A stretch of 64,000 bases of DNA from Otis tarda (GCA_026413225.1 CM048591.1:36239803-36303802); one strand, 5' to 3'; shown: positions 40,465-53,910, counted from the stretch's first letter. Numbers and translations are program-made. The notes: generated from the letters alone by a model not told the origin.

Positions 40465-42118
40465 AATCACAGTCTAAAGATCAGAAACAGCATGCACAAG
40501 TCAAGCCGTGCTCCTTAGTAGTGATATTGCTCCAAGGAGTTAAGCTCACTGAGTGCTGCTAGCGCATCACTTGGCAGCTATAACACTTCCCTGCTTCGTC
40601 TTGACAGGGAGCTGTCTAACCCAGCAGCTGTGTATCCCTTTTCTCTGGAACAAGAGTCTCAAGATTTGAGAATATGCAGGGAGAGCTAAAGGCATATCCC
40701 TTCCTTTCATGAATAGAAACTTCTTGCATCCCTCTCGCTTACCTTCCAATGCAGTAGCTACTCACAAACTGCTCCTTTTTTCATCAGCAGCAAATGAACA
40801 CACGAGTGTTAGAAAATGAGTTTTACTGTCAGAAAAAATTCAAAGTGTACTGCATAAACTCTCAGAAGCACAAATTATTGTAAAATAAGTAGAGCTGTCC
40901 TTCTCCTTTTCCAAAAGGCAATAGGACTTTCCTGCAGCACAAACCAGTTAGAGTCCTCTATGCTTGTCAGTGTAAATACAAACATTAGCATCAGCAAGGA
41001 GGTGAGATATTAAATCATTCCCACTCTCTCCAGACTTCTTTTGCCCAAAGAACTTATACTGAGAGGCAAAATAGGGCGTGGTTTGTCAGTCCTGTCCTGT
41101 AGCTCACTGCTTGAGTTGAGAAAGCAGTGGGTATGCCATAATAGCTTTTTAGATTTAGAGCTGTGAATAAAGACCAGCAAATTACAAGTTATAAACTAAG
41201 AAAAAATATATTTTTTTCTTAAAAAGTTCAAATGCCTGTACTTCAATTTTAAGTGGCCCTTCGGGTATTCCTGAGCTGCTTCAGTATGGCTGTTGGGACT
41301 TCCCCAGTAAATTATTTGCACTCTCGCTTTCTCTACTGTCTTCTTTCCCAGTACAGATATTCTCTTCACAGGTAGAAAAATGTCATCCTTTTACTATTTT
41401 TTCAATGAAATTGAGCTATAAGACAACTTAGAGATATATTAGTTTTTAGCAGGAGAGATTGATGGAAAGCGGTCTTCACTCAGGCTGTATCACATTTCAG
41501 GACAAAAAGATTTGAATCAGCAAAGTCTGCCTGAGCCACTGATTGACATTTAGATTAATTTCTCTATATAAACATGAATAAGTCCAAATACATCTCATCT
41601 TGTTTCAGATGTCTCTATGAATCTTTCTGTTCACCCATCAAAGGATTTTATATATGTATGAGCTACAATAAGTTAGGGGAGAGAGAGTATTTTGCCCTGT
41701 GAACTTTGGTTGTGGGAGAAGTCAACTGGAGGCTGATTACATATACATAGGTCATAAAACCATGCATCCCTGATGCATGCAGGCTTGCCCAGAAGTAAAT
41801 ATATGGCCGAGTGCCATCGCAAAAGAAGAGACTAGTCTCACTGAAAACAAAATAATTCATTAATACGGGGCAGATTCTTAGTGTACTGCCTCAGCAACTT
41901 CCTTTATGAATTAATTCCCATGACCCATCCTGAAAAGCAGTCTAATTACTCCAGTTATCTTTTTCCCCTAATTAGCAACTTAATACATGTTAATAAAAAC
42001 ATTTCTCCCGTTTATTGTCTGTGAAAATATGAATCCACCTCAGATTAATAGTATGTTGCCATCTAATTCAGATTTTGCCTTAGCTGCCTTTCTGTGTGGA
42101 AGAAGATTTTGTGCATAA

Positions 42119-42178
42119 TTTCACACATACATGTGAAAGAATTTCAGTCTTTTGACTGAATGACTTTTCAGTCATTCA
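42119..42178 (+). repeat. Cluster of three short inverted repeats
   Basis: Three hairpins in 60 bp: tttcaca/tgtgaaa (42119-42125 with 42132-42138); ttcagtc-tttt-gactgaa (42143-42160); and tgaatgac-ttttca-gtcattca (42157-42178). The second and third overlap by four bases, so they are mutually exclusive folds. All arms are perfect. Function unknown. Confidence 0.7.
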
Positions 42179-43014
42179 TAAAGAAATGCATTGTCACTTT
42201 GAAATAACTACACAAAAGGGTTTACTGGTGAATGTGTAGTATGGCATAATCTGGAGTTGTTGGGGAGGCCAGCTACATGATGGAACAGATCTACTTTCTG
42301 ACTGTTGATTTCCATCTAGTAAGTAATTTAATGCTTGCTATGACTTAACATTATCAGAACTGCTACTAAAGAGGATCTGAATTGATACCGACTTTTAGGG
42401 AGCTGTGAATGCAGGGAGAGGCAGAGGGAGAGCTCAGGAGCGTTCAGTGCTTGCCTTCCCTTCCTACTCCACCAGGATGGAACAGACTACTTCTGGAGAG
42501 GAGAGAGGACTGCTGTCTTACTGATCTTTCTTTCCTGGATGTCTTGCTTTCAGTTAATTGTCTACCACAGCAACATGTGGTTAGTGACCCACCTTTGAAC
42601 TGAAAGAGGGAACAGCAGCTTAACAAAGCCAGCACTCATGAGCAAAGGTCTGAGTCATGCTCCGCCTAGGAGCGTGACTTACTGAGAGTGAGTTAAACGA
42701 CAGCAAATATGCCTAACTAGGAATGGATTAATATGTCTGGAAGAGAGTAAAAATATGGCCTATTGGTGAGGAGGTGAAAGTGGAACTAGAAATCTAAGGG
42801 TTGAACAAAACCAAAAAGCAGATGGAGGAAAAAAAAAAAAAGGAATGTATGGGAATATGAATAAATTATGGAAAAGAAAAAAAAAAGTTGTGTTATCACT
42901 AATTTAAGAGGCAAATCTGCACCACCACTCTTTTGTATTAGTTTTCTTTTTCAGCTCTAAGTTACTGCAAACTATAACACTCGATTTTCCTGTTCATTGG
43001 TTTGTATTTGTCAG

Positions 43015-43172
43015 ATTTGGAAACCAAGACTCTCCAAGGTGTGAAGAGTGAAAACAGTCTCAGCTCCACAGGCTCCTTCCTTGTGGACAATTGTAGCATC
43101 GACTTCCAGAAGTTTCCTGACAAGGAGATATTAAGAATATCTGGGCCTCTCACTGCAGACTTCACTGTCAAG
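43015..43172 (+). CDS. ADAMTSL1: ADAMTSL1 exon: spacer domain
   Basis: A 158-bp exon with acceptor 'tttgtatttgtcag|at' and donor 'aag|gtgaga'. Its first two bases complete a Tyr codon, then LETKTLQGVKSENSLSSTGS, a segment reading FLVDNCSIDFQKFPDKEILR, and ISGPLTADFTVK; it ends in phase 0. This is the middle of the spacer domain. Asn-Cys-Ser at 43089-43097 is an N-X-S sequon with an extra cysteine in the usually cysteine-poor spacer; from memory the human protein has Asn-Ser-Ser there. The codon frame stays open only to 43197 beyond the donor, so the exon end is well placed. Confidence 0.96.
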
Positions 43173-44358
43173 GTGAGAGTAATTTACCTCTTAAAGTAAC
43201 ATAAAATGAGACAAGATGGCTTAGAAAGATGAGAGATATTTTTCTAGATCTTAATTTTCCAGTAAAGATTTACCGGAAAGCCTAGTCTAAGGTAGCTCTT
43301 GAACTTTACATGAAATTCTTTATGGTTAAATATCTGATGAAAGGCTTATTGGACACTCTTGGGAAAGAGACTGAGGTTGTGCCAAGAAAGGCATACCAAA
43401 AGTGTGCCCTTAAGAGAAAAGATGAACTGACAACAAGAAAAGGCAGATTACTTTCTGTATGTGCTGCAGAGGTACATACAACTCAAGGACATGCAGCTTG
43501 CTTTGTCTGTGACAAGCAAAAAGAAAGTCTGTATCTTTGTCCCATAATTTGTGGGGTTTATATTAGTGTAATTGCACAGAGGACTGTAAGGGAGTGGAGA
43601 ATGAGGTCCCCAAGCTCCAAAATATATGGGATGACTTTACTTGAGAAGTCATGGTGTCATTTCAAAGTTCTGCTTTGTGTTGCACTGGCAATAAGAATAA
43701 AATTGTTTCCTCCCATTAGAGCATTTCTATTCTTCCAGGTAATGTAAAATACACTGCTGGAAGCAATGCGCACATTCTGTAGGAAAACACACTTACAAAA
43801 ATGAACATTTGGGAATTACAATAAAATAAATCATTTTCCACTAGTTCCAAGGAACTTGAAAGATTTCAGCTGTAAAACTTCTATCATGTCCAGGACTACA
43901 TACCTTTTTCACCACGGGACCCAGAGGCAGATGACATTTGTTTTAACCTAGAGCTGATGGCAGCTAGAAGTTTGAGCAGTGAACTGGAAAATACGATCAG
44001 TTATTGGGCTGGCTTAAGCTGGGCTGGCTGGAAGGGGTTAGCTCAGGAAGTAGCAGAGCAGTGTAGACTGTACCCTACCGATCATGGTACGTTAGCAGCA
44101 CAAAAAGCAAGCTGAAATTATCAGGACTGGTTTATAAGGAGACATCTGACCTAAAGAATGCATTCCTTTCTCTCTGAAGGTCAAAATGAAAATGCCTTAA
44201 TAAAACAGACACTGGTGAATTCAAAATGTCTGAAACATGTTTACCTGTATTACAGGTGATATCCAGGTGATGAACATCAGTGCAATGTAAACAGTATTGC
44301 CCACTTTGCATTGTTTGTGCTGTCCATGGATTGAAGGCAGTCTGGTTAGTTAGAACAT

Positions 44359-44378
44359 ACCTGTTGGGGACAACAGGT
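44359..44378 (+). repeat. Perfect 8-bp hairpin
   Basis: acctgttg-ggga-caacaggt: two perfect 8-base arms around a 4-base loop. It sits about 30 bp before a CR1-like end. Function unknown. Confidence 0.6.
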
Positions 44379-44404
44379 CATGTAAACCAATGGACCTGAA
44401 ATGG

Positions 44405-44445
44405 TAACAGGAGGGTTGGACTATGTTCCTAGTATTTCCACCATT
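44405..44445 (+). mobile_element. Possible tiny CR1 3' remnant
   Basis: 'aacaggagggttggactatg' followed by 'ttcctagtatttccacc' resembles a decayed CR1 3' end (gcaggagggttggactagat ... cttccaaccc). The terminal ATTCTATG repeats are missing. Weak, by eye only. Confidence 0.4.
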
Positions 44446-47400
44446 ATCTTTTATGTCAGGGAAAATACCTTTATCCCTTGGTGCTTGCATTTCCTTCTCT
44501 ATCAAAGCAATGTAAGAAGTGCTGGTTAAATCAAAGGCAGTACCCTGCTCCTATGATGGCTGTCTGGCCAATTTGAGTGTACAAGCTGGCTAGGCATAGG
44601 CGGAATAGACAGTGCTGATCTGAAATCTAACTATTTTAATAGTTCTGCTATGTATTTCCACCTTTTAAACATCAGAGTAGCATGGCTCAGCAGTTGTTAA
44701 TTTATTGACATATCTATTGTCTTAAGTGGATATAGAAAAATGCACAAACAAAACCACTGTTCACAGTTGCAGGCTTTTTTTTCTAAGGTTAACATTAGAT
44801 TTTGCCTTGGATCAGGCACTTAAAAATTCATAGCATTTGAATCACAGTTAGTTTTTTTAATAAACAGCTATAGAAGATAGTTTTGATATTACTTCATGCA
44901 ACAAGGTTATTGTTCTGTACTATTTAATTATTTTTCTAACAAAAAGTTTTAGCTTCTGGATATTTAATTTCTTGGATTTTGTTGGATACAGGAGTGCACA
45001 TACAAATAAGGCTAATATAGGAATCCCAAAATGCATGCATACCTGTCAGTTATGTCACACTTGACAACTGCTTTCCATACTTACTATAGCCATGACTGTT
45101 CTGCCTTCCGCTTGTGAAGGTAAAATACTTTTCTTTAAAATATCAGATGAAAGGCTTCTCTGTGGTATTAGCAAGTTTTCCTTACAAAGTGAGATCTCTT
45201 TGGGTGTCAAGATTTACCTTCCTAGGAAAAGGTAGTTTTTTATGAAAACAGATCTAAATGAATTTGTAGATGCAGCAGAACTCCAGTTTTAGAATCATTG
45301 TCTCCAGAATGACTATAATCCTTTTCAGTTGACCCTGAATGCTCTTACTCAAAGAGGTCAAGTTAGACACCTGGATGTAATTCAGAAGTAGAAACTCAAT
45401 GTGGGATCTGACATTTAAATTTCTTTACTGGTGACATGGAGTGCTTTAAAATTGCAAGAAGAAACCTCATGCTATTCTTGCAGGAGCTGAATTGTATAAT
45501 TGCTAGATTTCATGACTTTGTAATAGCTCATGGTACATTCCTCATGGGCTAAACTCTTGGCAATCTTTTCACAAGACATGTAAATGGTAAAAATAATTCA
45601 GTTAAACAACTCTTTTTTTTTTTAAATAATGATATTATCACAAAATAGGAGAAGTGGAGGTTTTATTTTTTATATTCCTAGTCTGAGAGTTATAAATCTC
45701 CATTATAAACTTCTAATGTTTGAAAGGCAGAAGACCTAGAAAAGGTGCCAGCCAACTTAAATTCCACTTGAATTTTGTTCCTAAATTCTAAGGATTTCTC
45801 TATTTTGATGTTTTTAATGCAAAATTCTGGTTCACATAAATAGAAATGCCTTTTTCCTAAATGAAAAAAGTGTCATGTTTCATAAAAGCCTGTTGAAATG
45901 AAGGTCAGTTTCACTTGGAAATCTTTCTGGCTGACACTGTGATCTAGAAAACAGAGCAGTAGTATGACACAGGGGGACTTCTCATTTATTGTCAGAGCTG
46001 CCACTGATCTGCTGTGTTGTCAAGGTCATGTATTCACCTGGCTGTGCTAAAAAGTCTCCTCTGTCGATACAGGCTATTTCAGAAATGAAATAGAGAAACT
46101 TGGAGTGACCATTTCATGTCACACATCTGCACTCCTTTGAGCAGGAGGAATCAATACTGTCAGATGGGGTCTACAGATGATAATGTAATGCTAGCAGTCA
46201 TCACTGGTCAACTATTTAAAGCAATCAGCAGTGCAAATATGAACCACCCCAGTTACAGGCTCACTGAAGCAGGCAGTAGGGATGGCCAGGAAAGGGTTAG
46301 GGCTAGCGAAGCACAGCCTGTTAGGGTTTGTTTTACAGACTGTGGTTTTCACATAGGTAGGGCCCTAGCCCTGTGGCTCAGGTGTGAGGCAGCAAAGCCC
46401 ATTTGTTTTAAAATAAGGTCTAGTTAAGGATGTTGTCCGGGCTTGGGGCTGGTCTGGAGGAGAAACTACTGTTGGTCTAGATCTGGGCTAGACTAGCTTT
46501 ATGTTGGTTTTCAATTCCTGGTATCAAGATGAAGGCTTATTCATAGGGCCTGCATGGACCAAAAGCTTTGCATCAGGGATGTATACAGTTGGATCAGAGA
46601 AGTGTTTGGAGGCTGTCAGAGGTATTTGGATTAGGATTGCATTTGTACTGATGTTGTCTTTTGCAGTCGTAGGGCTGACAAGCTTTGGTTAAGGGCTGCT
46701 GCCAGAAGAGACTACCTGGTGGGTTTTTTTTGTGCTGGTGGCTGGGGGTGCTGCTGGCTGCTTTAGAAATGGTGTGGACTTTGTTCCCTTGAGCAGAATT
46801 ACTGAGATTAGGATTTCAGCCACCAATTGTTCAAAAAGTCATAAAATAGTGCTCAAAACTGGATGCTGAGTTATGCAGAGCACTAGAGCTAGCTAGGAAA
46901 TTTTTATCTCAGTTGTGATCTAGCAATGGCAGAAACTGCTAGTGAGAGAAATGCATTTGGTTAGAGTCCATGTTAACAAAAGAAAATAAGGTTAGGGCTT
47001 AGCCTGGATTTCCTGGGAATTGCAAGGGCATGCAGGAGATAATGCATGTACTGGCAGCCAGCTGGCAGGGATGTTGATGGGCCTTGTCAGGCTAGTGCCA
47101 GGATTGGATTAAATAACTGCTTTTGAACCAGGAGTACTTCAAAATTCAGTGATCTACCTTGTGGAATGAAATAAGAAATTGCTTCAACACTCGCTTTAGG
47201 GCAGAGGCCAAAAGATGTAAATCTGCTGTAGCAGCAAGGACCTACTGTTTATGGCTAGCTTATTGTTGGATTTTAAAGACATTACCATATGAGGATTGGG
47301 GGTGATGACAGTAAGGGTTTTCTGTGTAATTTAGCTCTGATGCTGGCAAAGGTTTCCAAAGGAGACTATGTCTCATATTTGGGAGAGGGCTGCAGGTCAG

Positions 47401-48908
47401 GAAGGAAGTGGTGAAGGATCTAGTCCTGGAAGCACTGGTAAATCAGGGTTAGGATGGTGCTCCTGGGAGCAGATGAGCTAGAATTAAGGCCGAGTGCACA
47501 GAAATAGTAAGAGTTAAAGTTTAGTTGTGACTGACTCAAGTTTTGTGTTATCAAGGTCAAATGTCCAAAGCACTTCGCTTAATCTACAAGAGAGCATCGG
47601 AATATAGTCCTTTCATCATAAAACAATATTGTGTCTTGAGATATGACAATTTTTACATACGCAATGTCGTAATAATTTACACTTGTTACAAACATACATA
47701 ATCGTTGGGCTAACTTCTAGGTCAAGCTCACTAGTAATGACCAGCCTGAAAATAGACCTAATCATTATTTATCTTGACTGGATCTTATGACAAGTTTAGA
47801 AAAATTCTGCCCTTTTTCTCCTGTTTTGATAAATGTAAAATTTATGGAAAGCCATGTAGTAATCTTTTTGAAAACAATGTATAGGTTCTATTTCATATCT
47901 GCCTTTTTTCTGTTTGATATAAATTATTTCAGTGACTAGTTCTTAGAACATGATCATTTTCCAAATCAGCATATTCCATCTATACGTTCATTGGAACTGC
48001 CATACTAGGTCAAGCAAAAAGTCTGCTTCACTCAGGTTTCTGTTTTAGAGAGGAACTGTTTTCTGATATTGAAAGAAAGGGTGCAAGAAACAGATCAAGG
48101 TTACCTCCTGCTTGTACACCCTCCTTCTAGACGCCCATGTCACACTGGGACTATTTTGTTTAATGACTCTAATGAGCTGGTCTTCAGAAATTTCTATAGG
48201 CCCTTTTGTCCTATATTTGCCCTTTTGCCAACATTTAGCTTGTGGAGTGAGTTCCACAATGAATTATGCACTGTGTAAAATAAAGAATGCATCTCATTTT
48301 TAAACCCTTAGTGTAATATTTTCACTGATTCCTTCAGGTTTTCCAACTCTGAGAAAAAGGGAATTGTTACTACTGTTTACCCCCTTTCTCCATTACTCCT
48401 GTAGGTGAGATCTCTGTCATCATCATTTGCCTCTTTCCTACTGTCCCATTCTATTTAATCTTTACTTTTCTCAAAGATGATCCATACAAGGGTTATCCTT
48501 ATTTCCCTTCTCTGTCCTTTTGCTGGTTCCACTGTGGTTATATATTCATATTTTTATAATATACATAAATAGGTAATTTCTGACTAGTATTTAAATATAT
48601 ACATGTGTATTTTGGAACTATCCATTCCCTATAAATAAATATGTAGTTTAATAAAATGTAATAAAATTAGTTAATATTTGTTTAATATAAATAGTTTTGT
48701 TTTATATCTAGAGAGAGAGAAAGTGGAGTACACATAATGATCAGGACACAAATGTATTCTACTTGGCTGTGTAATGTTCTCTCCTTTTACCTTCCTCTCT
48801 GTAATAGTCCATTAATCTTTTTAACTGTTGTGGCACACTGAGCTGCTATTTTCAGAGGAAGACCTATTACAACCATTCTGAATAGTAGTAGCTAATGTGG
48901 AAGACATT

Positions 48909-48939
48909 TTAACTATATATAATTAATATATATAGTTAA
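48909..48939 (+). repeat. AT-rich palindrome, 12-bp arms
   Basis: ttaactatatat and atatatagttaa are perfect reverse complements separated by aattaat. It could extrude as a cruciform or simply be low-complexity AT DNA. Confidence 0.7.
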
Positions 48940-49329
48940 TAGTTTTCTCCCATAGGCATTATTTCTTTTTTTAATGAACTTGATTTTAGTCTACCAAAGC
49001 TTTGTGTGCTTTCACATACAGTTTTATTTGTAGCTACCATTCATATTTTTTTTCTTTAGCAAACTTGGCCAGCTCCTGGTTGACATTTTACCCTGTTCAT
49101 CTGGGGGTCTGGCTAACAACTCATGCCCTAGCACACAACTCTGAGGGATTTACAGGTCCTTTGTCCATTACAAGAACAGGTTATAGGACTCTTCTCTGTT
49201 ACCCACTCATCAGTTCATGGGAGGCTTTTCTTAACTCATCTGAATTTTGTCTAGGACCTTCGGTGAGGGACCTAGAAGAAAACTGCTACCTAAGCTACCT
49301 TTATCAGTGTCCCTCGTGAATCTTTGGCA

Positions 49330-49450
49330 AAGCAAATGATCGGAAGACATCACTCTTCTCAGGGACCAATCTATGAGTTCTGTTCTTTGTTTTCATTCTG
49401 ACTCCGTAACAGAGGTAGAGATTATTGGTCTGCAGTTTCAGACATTACTC
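49330..49450 (-). mobile_element. Possible ancient CR1 reverse-transcriptase remnant, antisense
   Basis: On the minus strand the bases around 49411-49445 translate to a segment resembling the conserved LINE reverse-transcriptase NYRPxxLTSV block, here seen as NCRPIISTSV. A piece nearer 49320 can be read as FTR, as expected a little further along the same protein. It is heavily decayed, with frame breaks. The assignment rests on a short match. Confidence 0.35.
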
Positions 49451-52400
49451 ATGAAGCCCCCTCTAAAATTTTTTTTTACAATTTTCTATCTATTTTCGTA
49501 TGGTTTAAACAATAGCTTGTTAATTAAACTAGACTAAGTGTGATCATACCTGATTTGCATTCCTTTGCTCTTCAAAAAGTATATGATTGGAAACTACTTG
49601 GTGAATATTGTTTGGATCTGGAGATGTGTTACCATTAATCTTATGTAGTTCTTTAAAATAGTGGTGATCTGAAATCTGCTGTCAGGTTTTAATTTGAGGC
49701 AATAGAGACAGTGTCTTACACGTTATTTTTCTATTCCTCTGATAAATTCTTCTTTGTAATTTTTCATCTTCTTTTTTCTGTAGCTTTTCTTCTGGTATCG
49801 TGTAAATTTTCCAAGTCTATCTAGTTCAAAAATCACTCACTTTTAAGTTCTGTCAAGCTTTGGTGCCAACCTTGTTCAGTTTTCATAATTTAATAATGTT
49901 TTTCTGTGACAACCATTGTCTTTTTTATTTTTTTTTTTATACAGTATTTATCACAATAGGATCCTATTTTTCTACACTAACTTCTCAGGTATTCCCATGA
50001 TTAAATTAGGGTTAGTAAACATTCTGCAGTGGAAACTAACGTGGCTTGCTTAACCTAGGAGCATTTTGGCAGTGGTGAAATGGTCATTCTATAGATGAGT
50101 GTGGTGTTATGGGCGGTATCCACAGAAGAGATGCAGCAAGGCTAGTTTTAGTGTATTTGGGGTTTCCCTTGGTTCTGTGGAATAACTTTGGTCTTCTCAA
50201 TTGAGAAGCTTCTGCTTTTGTTGACTTAGTAATGTATTCTGTTCAGATTATCATAGCTGTTATAGCTGATACAGCAGGTTCCATTGCTGCCAGCTATCCT
50301 GGCTAGTCCGTTACACTGATTTTCTATTTTGTTCTTCCTTTGGGAAGAATGATGGAATTTGAGCAAAGATTTTTACCTTCTAGCTTTCTGTTTTGGCTTT
50401 GTGAAAGATTTAGTCTAAAGGCTTTTAAACAGTCATCTTAATCACCTAAAGGAACACAGCTTAATCCCAGGTTGGGGCATGGTGAGCAAGATCAATTGAG
50501 AGGTGCTTTGTAAAGCACGTAAATTAGTGATAATGTAATTTCACAATGATTTCTCTGGCTGATTTAGAGGCTGAATTGAGAAGCAACAGAGAGAGCTGTC
50601 TTCCATATAAAGACAACCCCCAAAACAAGCTGATCCAACACAAGACAGTCACAATGAAGGGATATGAATGCAGAAGTGGACAGTGGACATGTTCCCTGGA
50701 GCTCAATGGCAGAGCTCTTTTCACCATCGTAAGGAAATTAAACAGTCTCGGAGAAGTCACAGTGTAGTCCTGTGTAAGACAGCATGCTTGAAAGCCTTCA
50801 GCATCTCTCATGTTTTACATTTTTTGTACTTTTAATGTTATTTTAAATAAGCTTTTAAAATTGTTTTCCTGTGTCAAAGTCTTACACCTTTTCTGCTTCA
50901 TGAACAAATTACAAACAATAACAAATCTCTTGCATATCCTCCTTCTTGTTCAGTGTAAGGTATCAGTACGTACAAACACAAATATTAAAGCACTCTAAGT
51001 AGAGAAAGGAAAGCATCATACAAAAACTGTGGTTTTACTGATGTGAAATGGACAAAATTACAGATGCCACATGAGGATAGTTCTTCTCACCCTCATCCGC
51101 AGTTTCTTTGTATGTTACTTAGAAGACTTCAACACTGAACTTCTCATTAATAAATCAAACCCGTTGACTTGGTGCTTGGCACTTGCAGAAAGCATTTGTA
51201 ATAATAATGTGGAAAAATCCATTAGAACTTTTTTAATAAGCGTAGTGGCATGGATCTAGATCATAATATACCAGCTCAAATTTTGCAAGACAAAAGATGG
51301 TATGCAATAATAATTCCCTTTCCCTGCACATAGTTTGGGACACATACACACAGAAGGAAATGGTATCTTTCCTCCTCCCCCAACAGACATAATTTCATAA
51401 AATCAGATACACTTTTCATAGTTTAACCCTACAGTTAACATCGATAATTGCTTGGTTATCGCTGCTGGTTATAAACTGCTGATTAAATTTCACAACCGCC
51501 CAAGTAAACTTAGTATAGTTTTGTAGGCCAGGCTGTGTATTCTTCAGTGAACATAAACAAATGGTTTAGGCATATGCTGCCGGAATCAAGCATGAAAGTA
51601 TTTGGCTTTGAGGGACTTTGCTTGTTTGTTTGTTTTTATGTGAACTAATCAAATCCGGGGGCTATAGGAAAAGCAGCACCATACAAAGGTCAAGTTAGAT
51701 ATTGCAGTCTATTGGTCACAGGATAGGTCAGAATAATTTAGAAAGATTTTGCTGCTTTTGTATTCAAATTATGAGGTCTGTTGTTTTCATTCAAATTTCT
51801 GTGCATATCCCCAAAATCAGTACTGCATTTTATCAGTTCCAAATTTCACCTGAGAAAGAGCCTGTGCCTCTATTTTGCCATCCCAGTCATTCAGAAAATC
51901 ATCAAGGTCTTTCTACCAGAAGAAATTACATCTCTGTTGCTAATGACTGTAGACTAGACAGTTAATTTTTGGTGGATAGGCTAAGGACTCTGATTTTAAC
52001 TAACTCTTTATAAGACTGGTGATATCCTCCTGGGTCTTACAAAGTGATGAGGTCTGCTCTGATGTTTGGAATATTCCAAACTCCCATGAAACCTAAAGGT
52101 AGTCAAGGATGATCTCTAGGTGGTTGTGATGCACAAATGCAGGAATGAGTGCTCGGCAGGATCTGAGTATTTCTGCTGTCTATTATCAATAAATTTAGAT
52201 AGGATTTTATTTGCATACATAATAAATGACTGACATTTTTTCTTCTTCAGTAATGTAAGGCTGAAAAACACACTGTTGCTTCGAGGGCTAACTAAAGATG
52301 CTCAAATATTGACCATCTCTTTTTGCAGCTCTAGCATTTCTCATAGCTAGCAGGCTGTTGCAAATACTGCAAGGGTAAAAAATTTCACCATACCCCAGAG

Positions 52401-53910
52401 CGGAGTATTTCAGTGTGTGGAAGTTGGCCCTGTGCAGCAAAACGAGGACATTTCTTAAAGCATTTAGCTATTAAGTGTCACTTGGAGTTTTGCAAGACTC
52501 GAGCAGTCACTGATGTTTTCTGCTGGATCGAGATCTTAGCTTTAACAAACTGTAAAACAAATTCAGAAAGAAATTCTTGCTGTGTGGAATCACCATATAT
52601 TATTCCTCTTCTGCTTACAGTACTCTGTAGAAAAAAAAAAAATTATACTGTGCCTGCTTCTTTCATTTGTTTGTTTTGTGTCATTTTAGCTCGTGGCTGT
52701 GGCTCATTATAATTCTTTCCCACCTATGTTGCTATCATGGCTGTATGAATGACTTCCACATTAGACTGGAAAAGAAAGATGTATGTCTGTCTTTTCTCTG
52801 TGTCAAAACAGACACATGGTTCTGCAGATATGCAGGAATAGTCTGCAGGCAGAGGAACTCTTCCTGATTTTTTTTTTAAATGTGAACTCTTTTTCCTTCC
52901 CCTCCTTTTATAGTAGGCTGTGTTTGAGTTCTTGATCTGTTCTTTGTGATTTGCTGAAGACTGTACTGCTGAGCAGATCTTCACAGTTTAAGAATCACTG
53001 ATGATCCTTTAAAACAAAGAGTAAGAGCAGAATTCTCCTCAGTGAATGCTTTTTCTGCACGTTCAGATCAGAGACGTCCCCAAATGGCTTCCAGCATAAT
53101 AGAACATTTTTCCCAGGAGTACATGAGGCTTTCATGAGCCCAGAAAGACCCATCTGAAGTGTGTGATTAATGCACCATCCCCACACGAGGAATTAGATAT
53201 CCTGTTTCTGATACAGACTCAAACGATATTAATCCATGCAAAAGGCCTCCCATTTGCAGAAGAAACTGTATTGCTACAGCTGTATTTTTTTTTTACTGTT
53301 GGGAATTTACGTCACTGTTTACTCTAATTAGAAAAGGGCAGCCTTAGTCTCCGTGGGCCAGATCTCTTACAGCCATCAACATATCCTGCAGTATTTTTGC
53401 CGTCCACCTTCTCTTCCAGATATAGTTTGATTTGTAACCATATTTCTGTCCATCTACCAGGAAAACAAAACAAACAACCCAGATTACTCTGTTCAGCTCA
53501 ATTTATCATATTTTTGCTTCTGTTTCACAGTCTACTCTTTGACAGTGTCTCTTGGTGTTTGGAAAGAGAGAAAAGGAAAGGCAGATTGAAAAACGGTGTT
53601 GGGTAATTTGTACAAAAACATGGAAAAAGAAAAGGGTTCAGTGTTGAAAGATTTTAAGCTGTCTGAAGAAAAGAACAGGGAGGACTGCTCCTGAGAGCAG
53701 GAATACTGGCTTGGAAAATGTAGTGTCTTGTCTGATTGTGATTTGGCAGCTTTGTCTTCTGCAAGCTGTTCATGCAAAGGCTTGGAGGTAAGGATAAGGG
53801 ATTCCTAACAGAGATTTTGAAGTCCCCATAGCAGTATTAATCAGCACATCTATCAAACAGGTAGGATTTTTTTCCTGAGCCAGGTGCAAGTGGTGCTGCT
53901 TTAGCAGTGT

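Larger units (their letters stand above)
40009..43014 (+). other. ADAMTSL1: ADAMTSL1 intron, 3.0 kb
   Basis: Runs from gtaagt to atttgtcag. It has a short CA-rich tract at 40433-40464, a cluster of overlapping hairpins at 42119-42178, and A runs near 42830-42841 and 42875-42890. Nothing else recognisable was seen. Confidence 0.75.

Noticed and set aside
43310-43747. 145-residue open frame on the plus strand
   Set aside because: Longest intronic frame outside the LTR, but no domain, no splice continuity with the exon at 43015-43172, and this length is expected about once by chance in 64 kb of six-frame AT-rich DNA.
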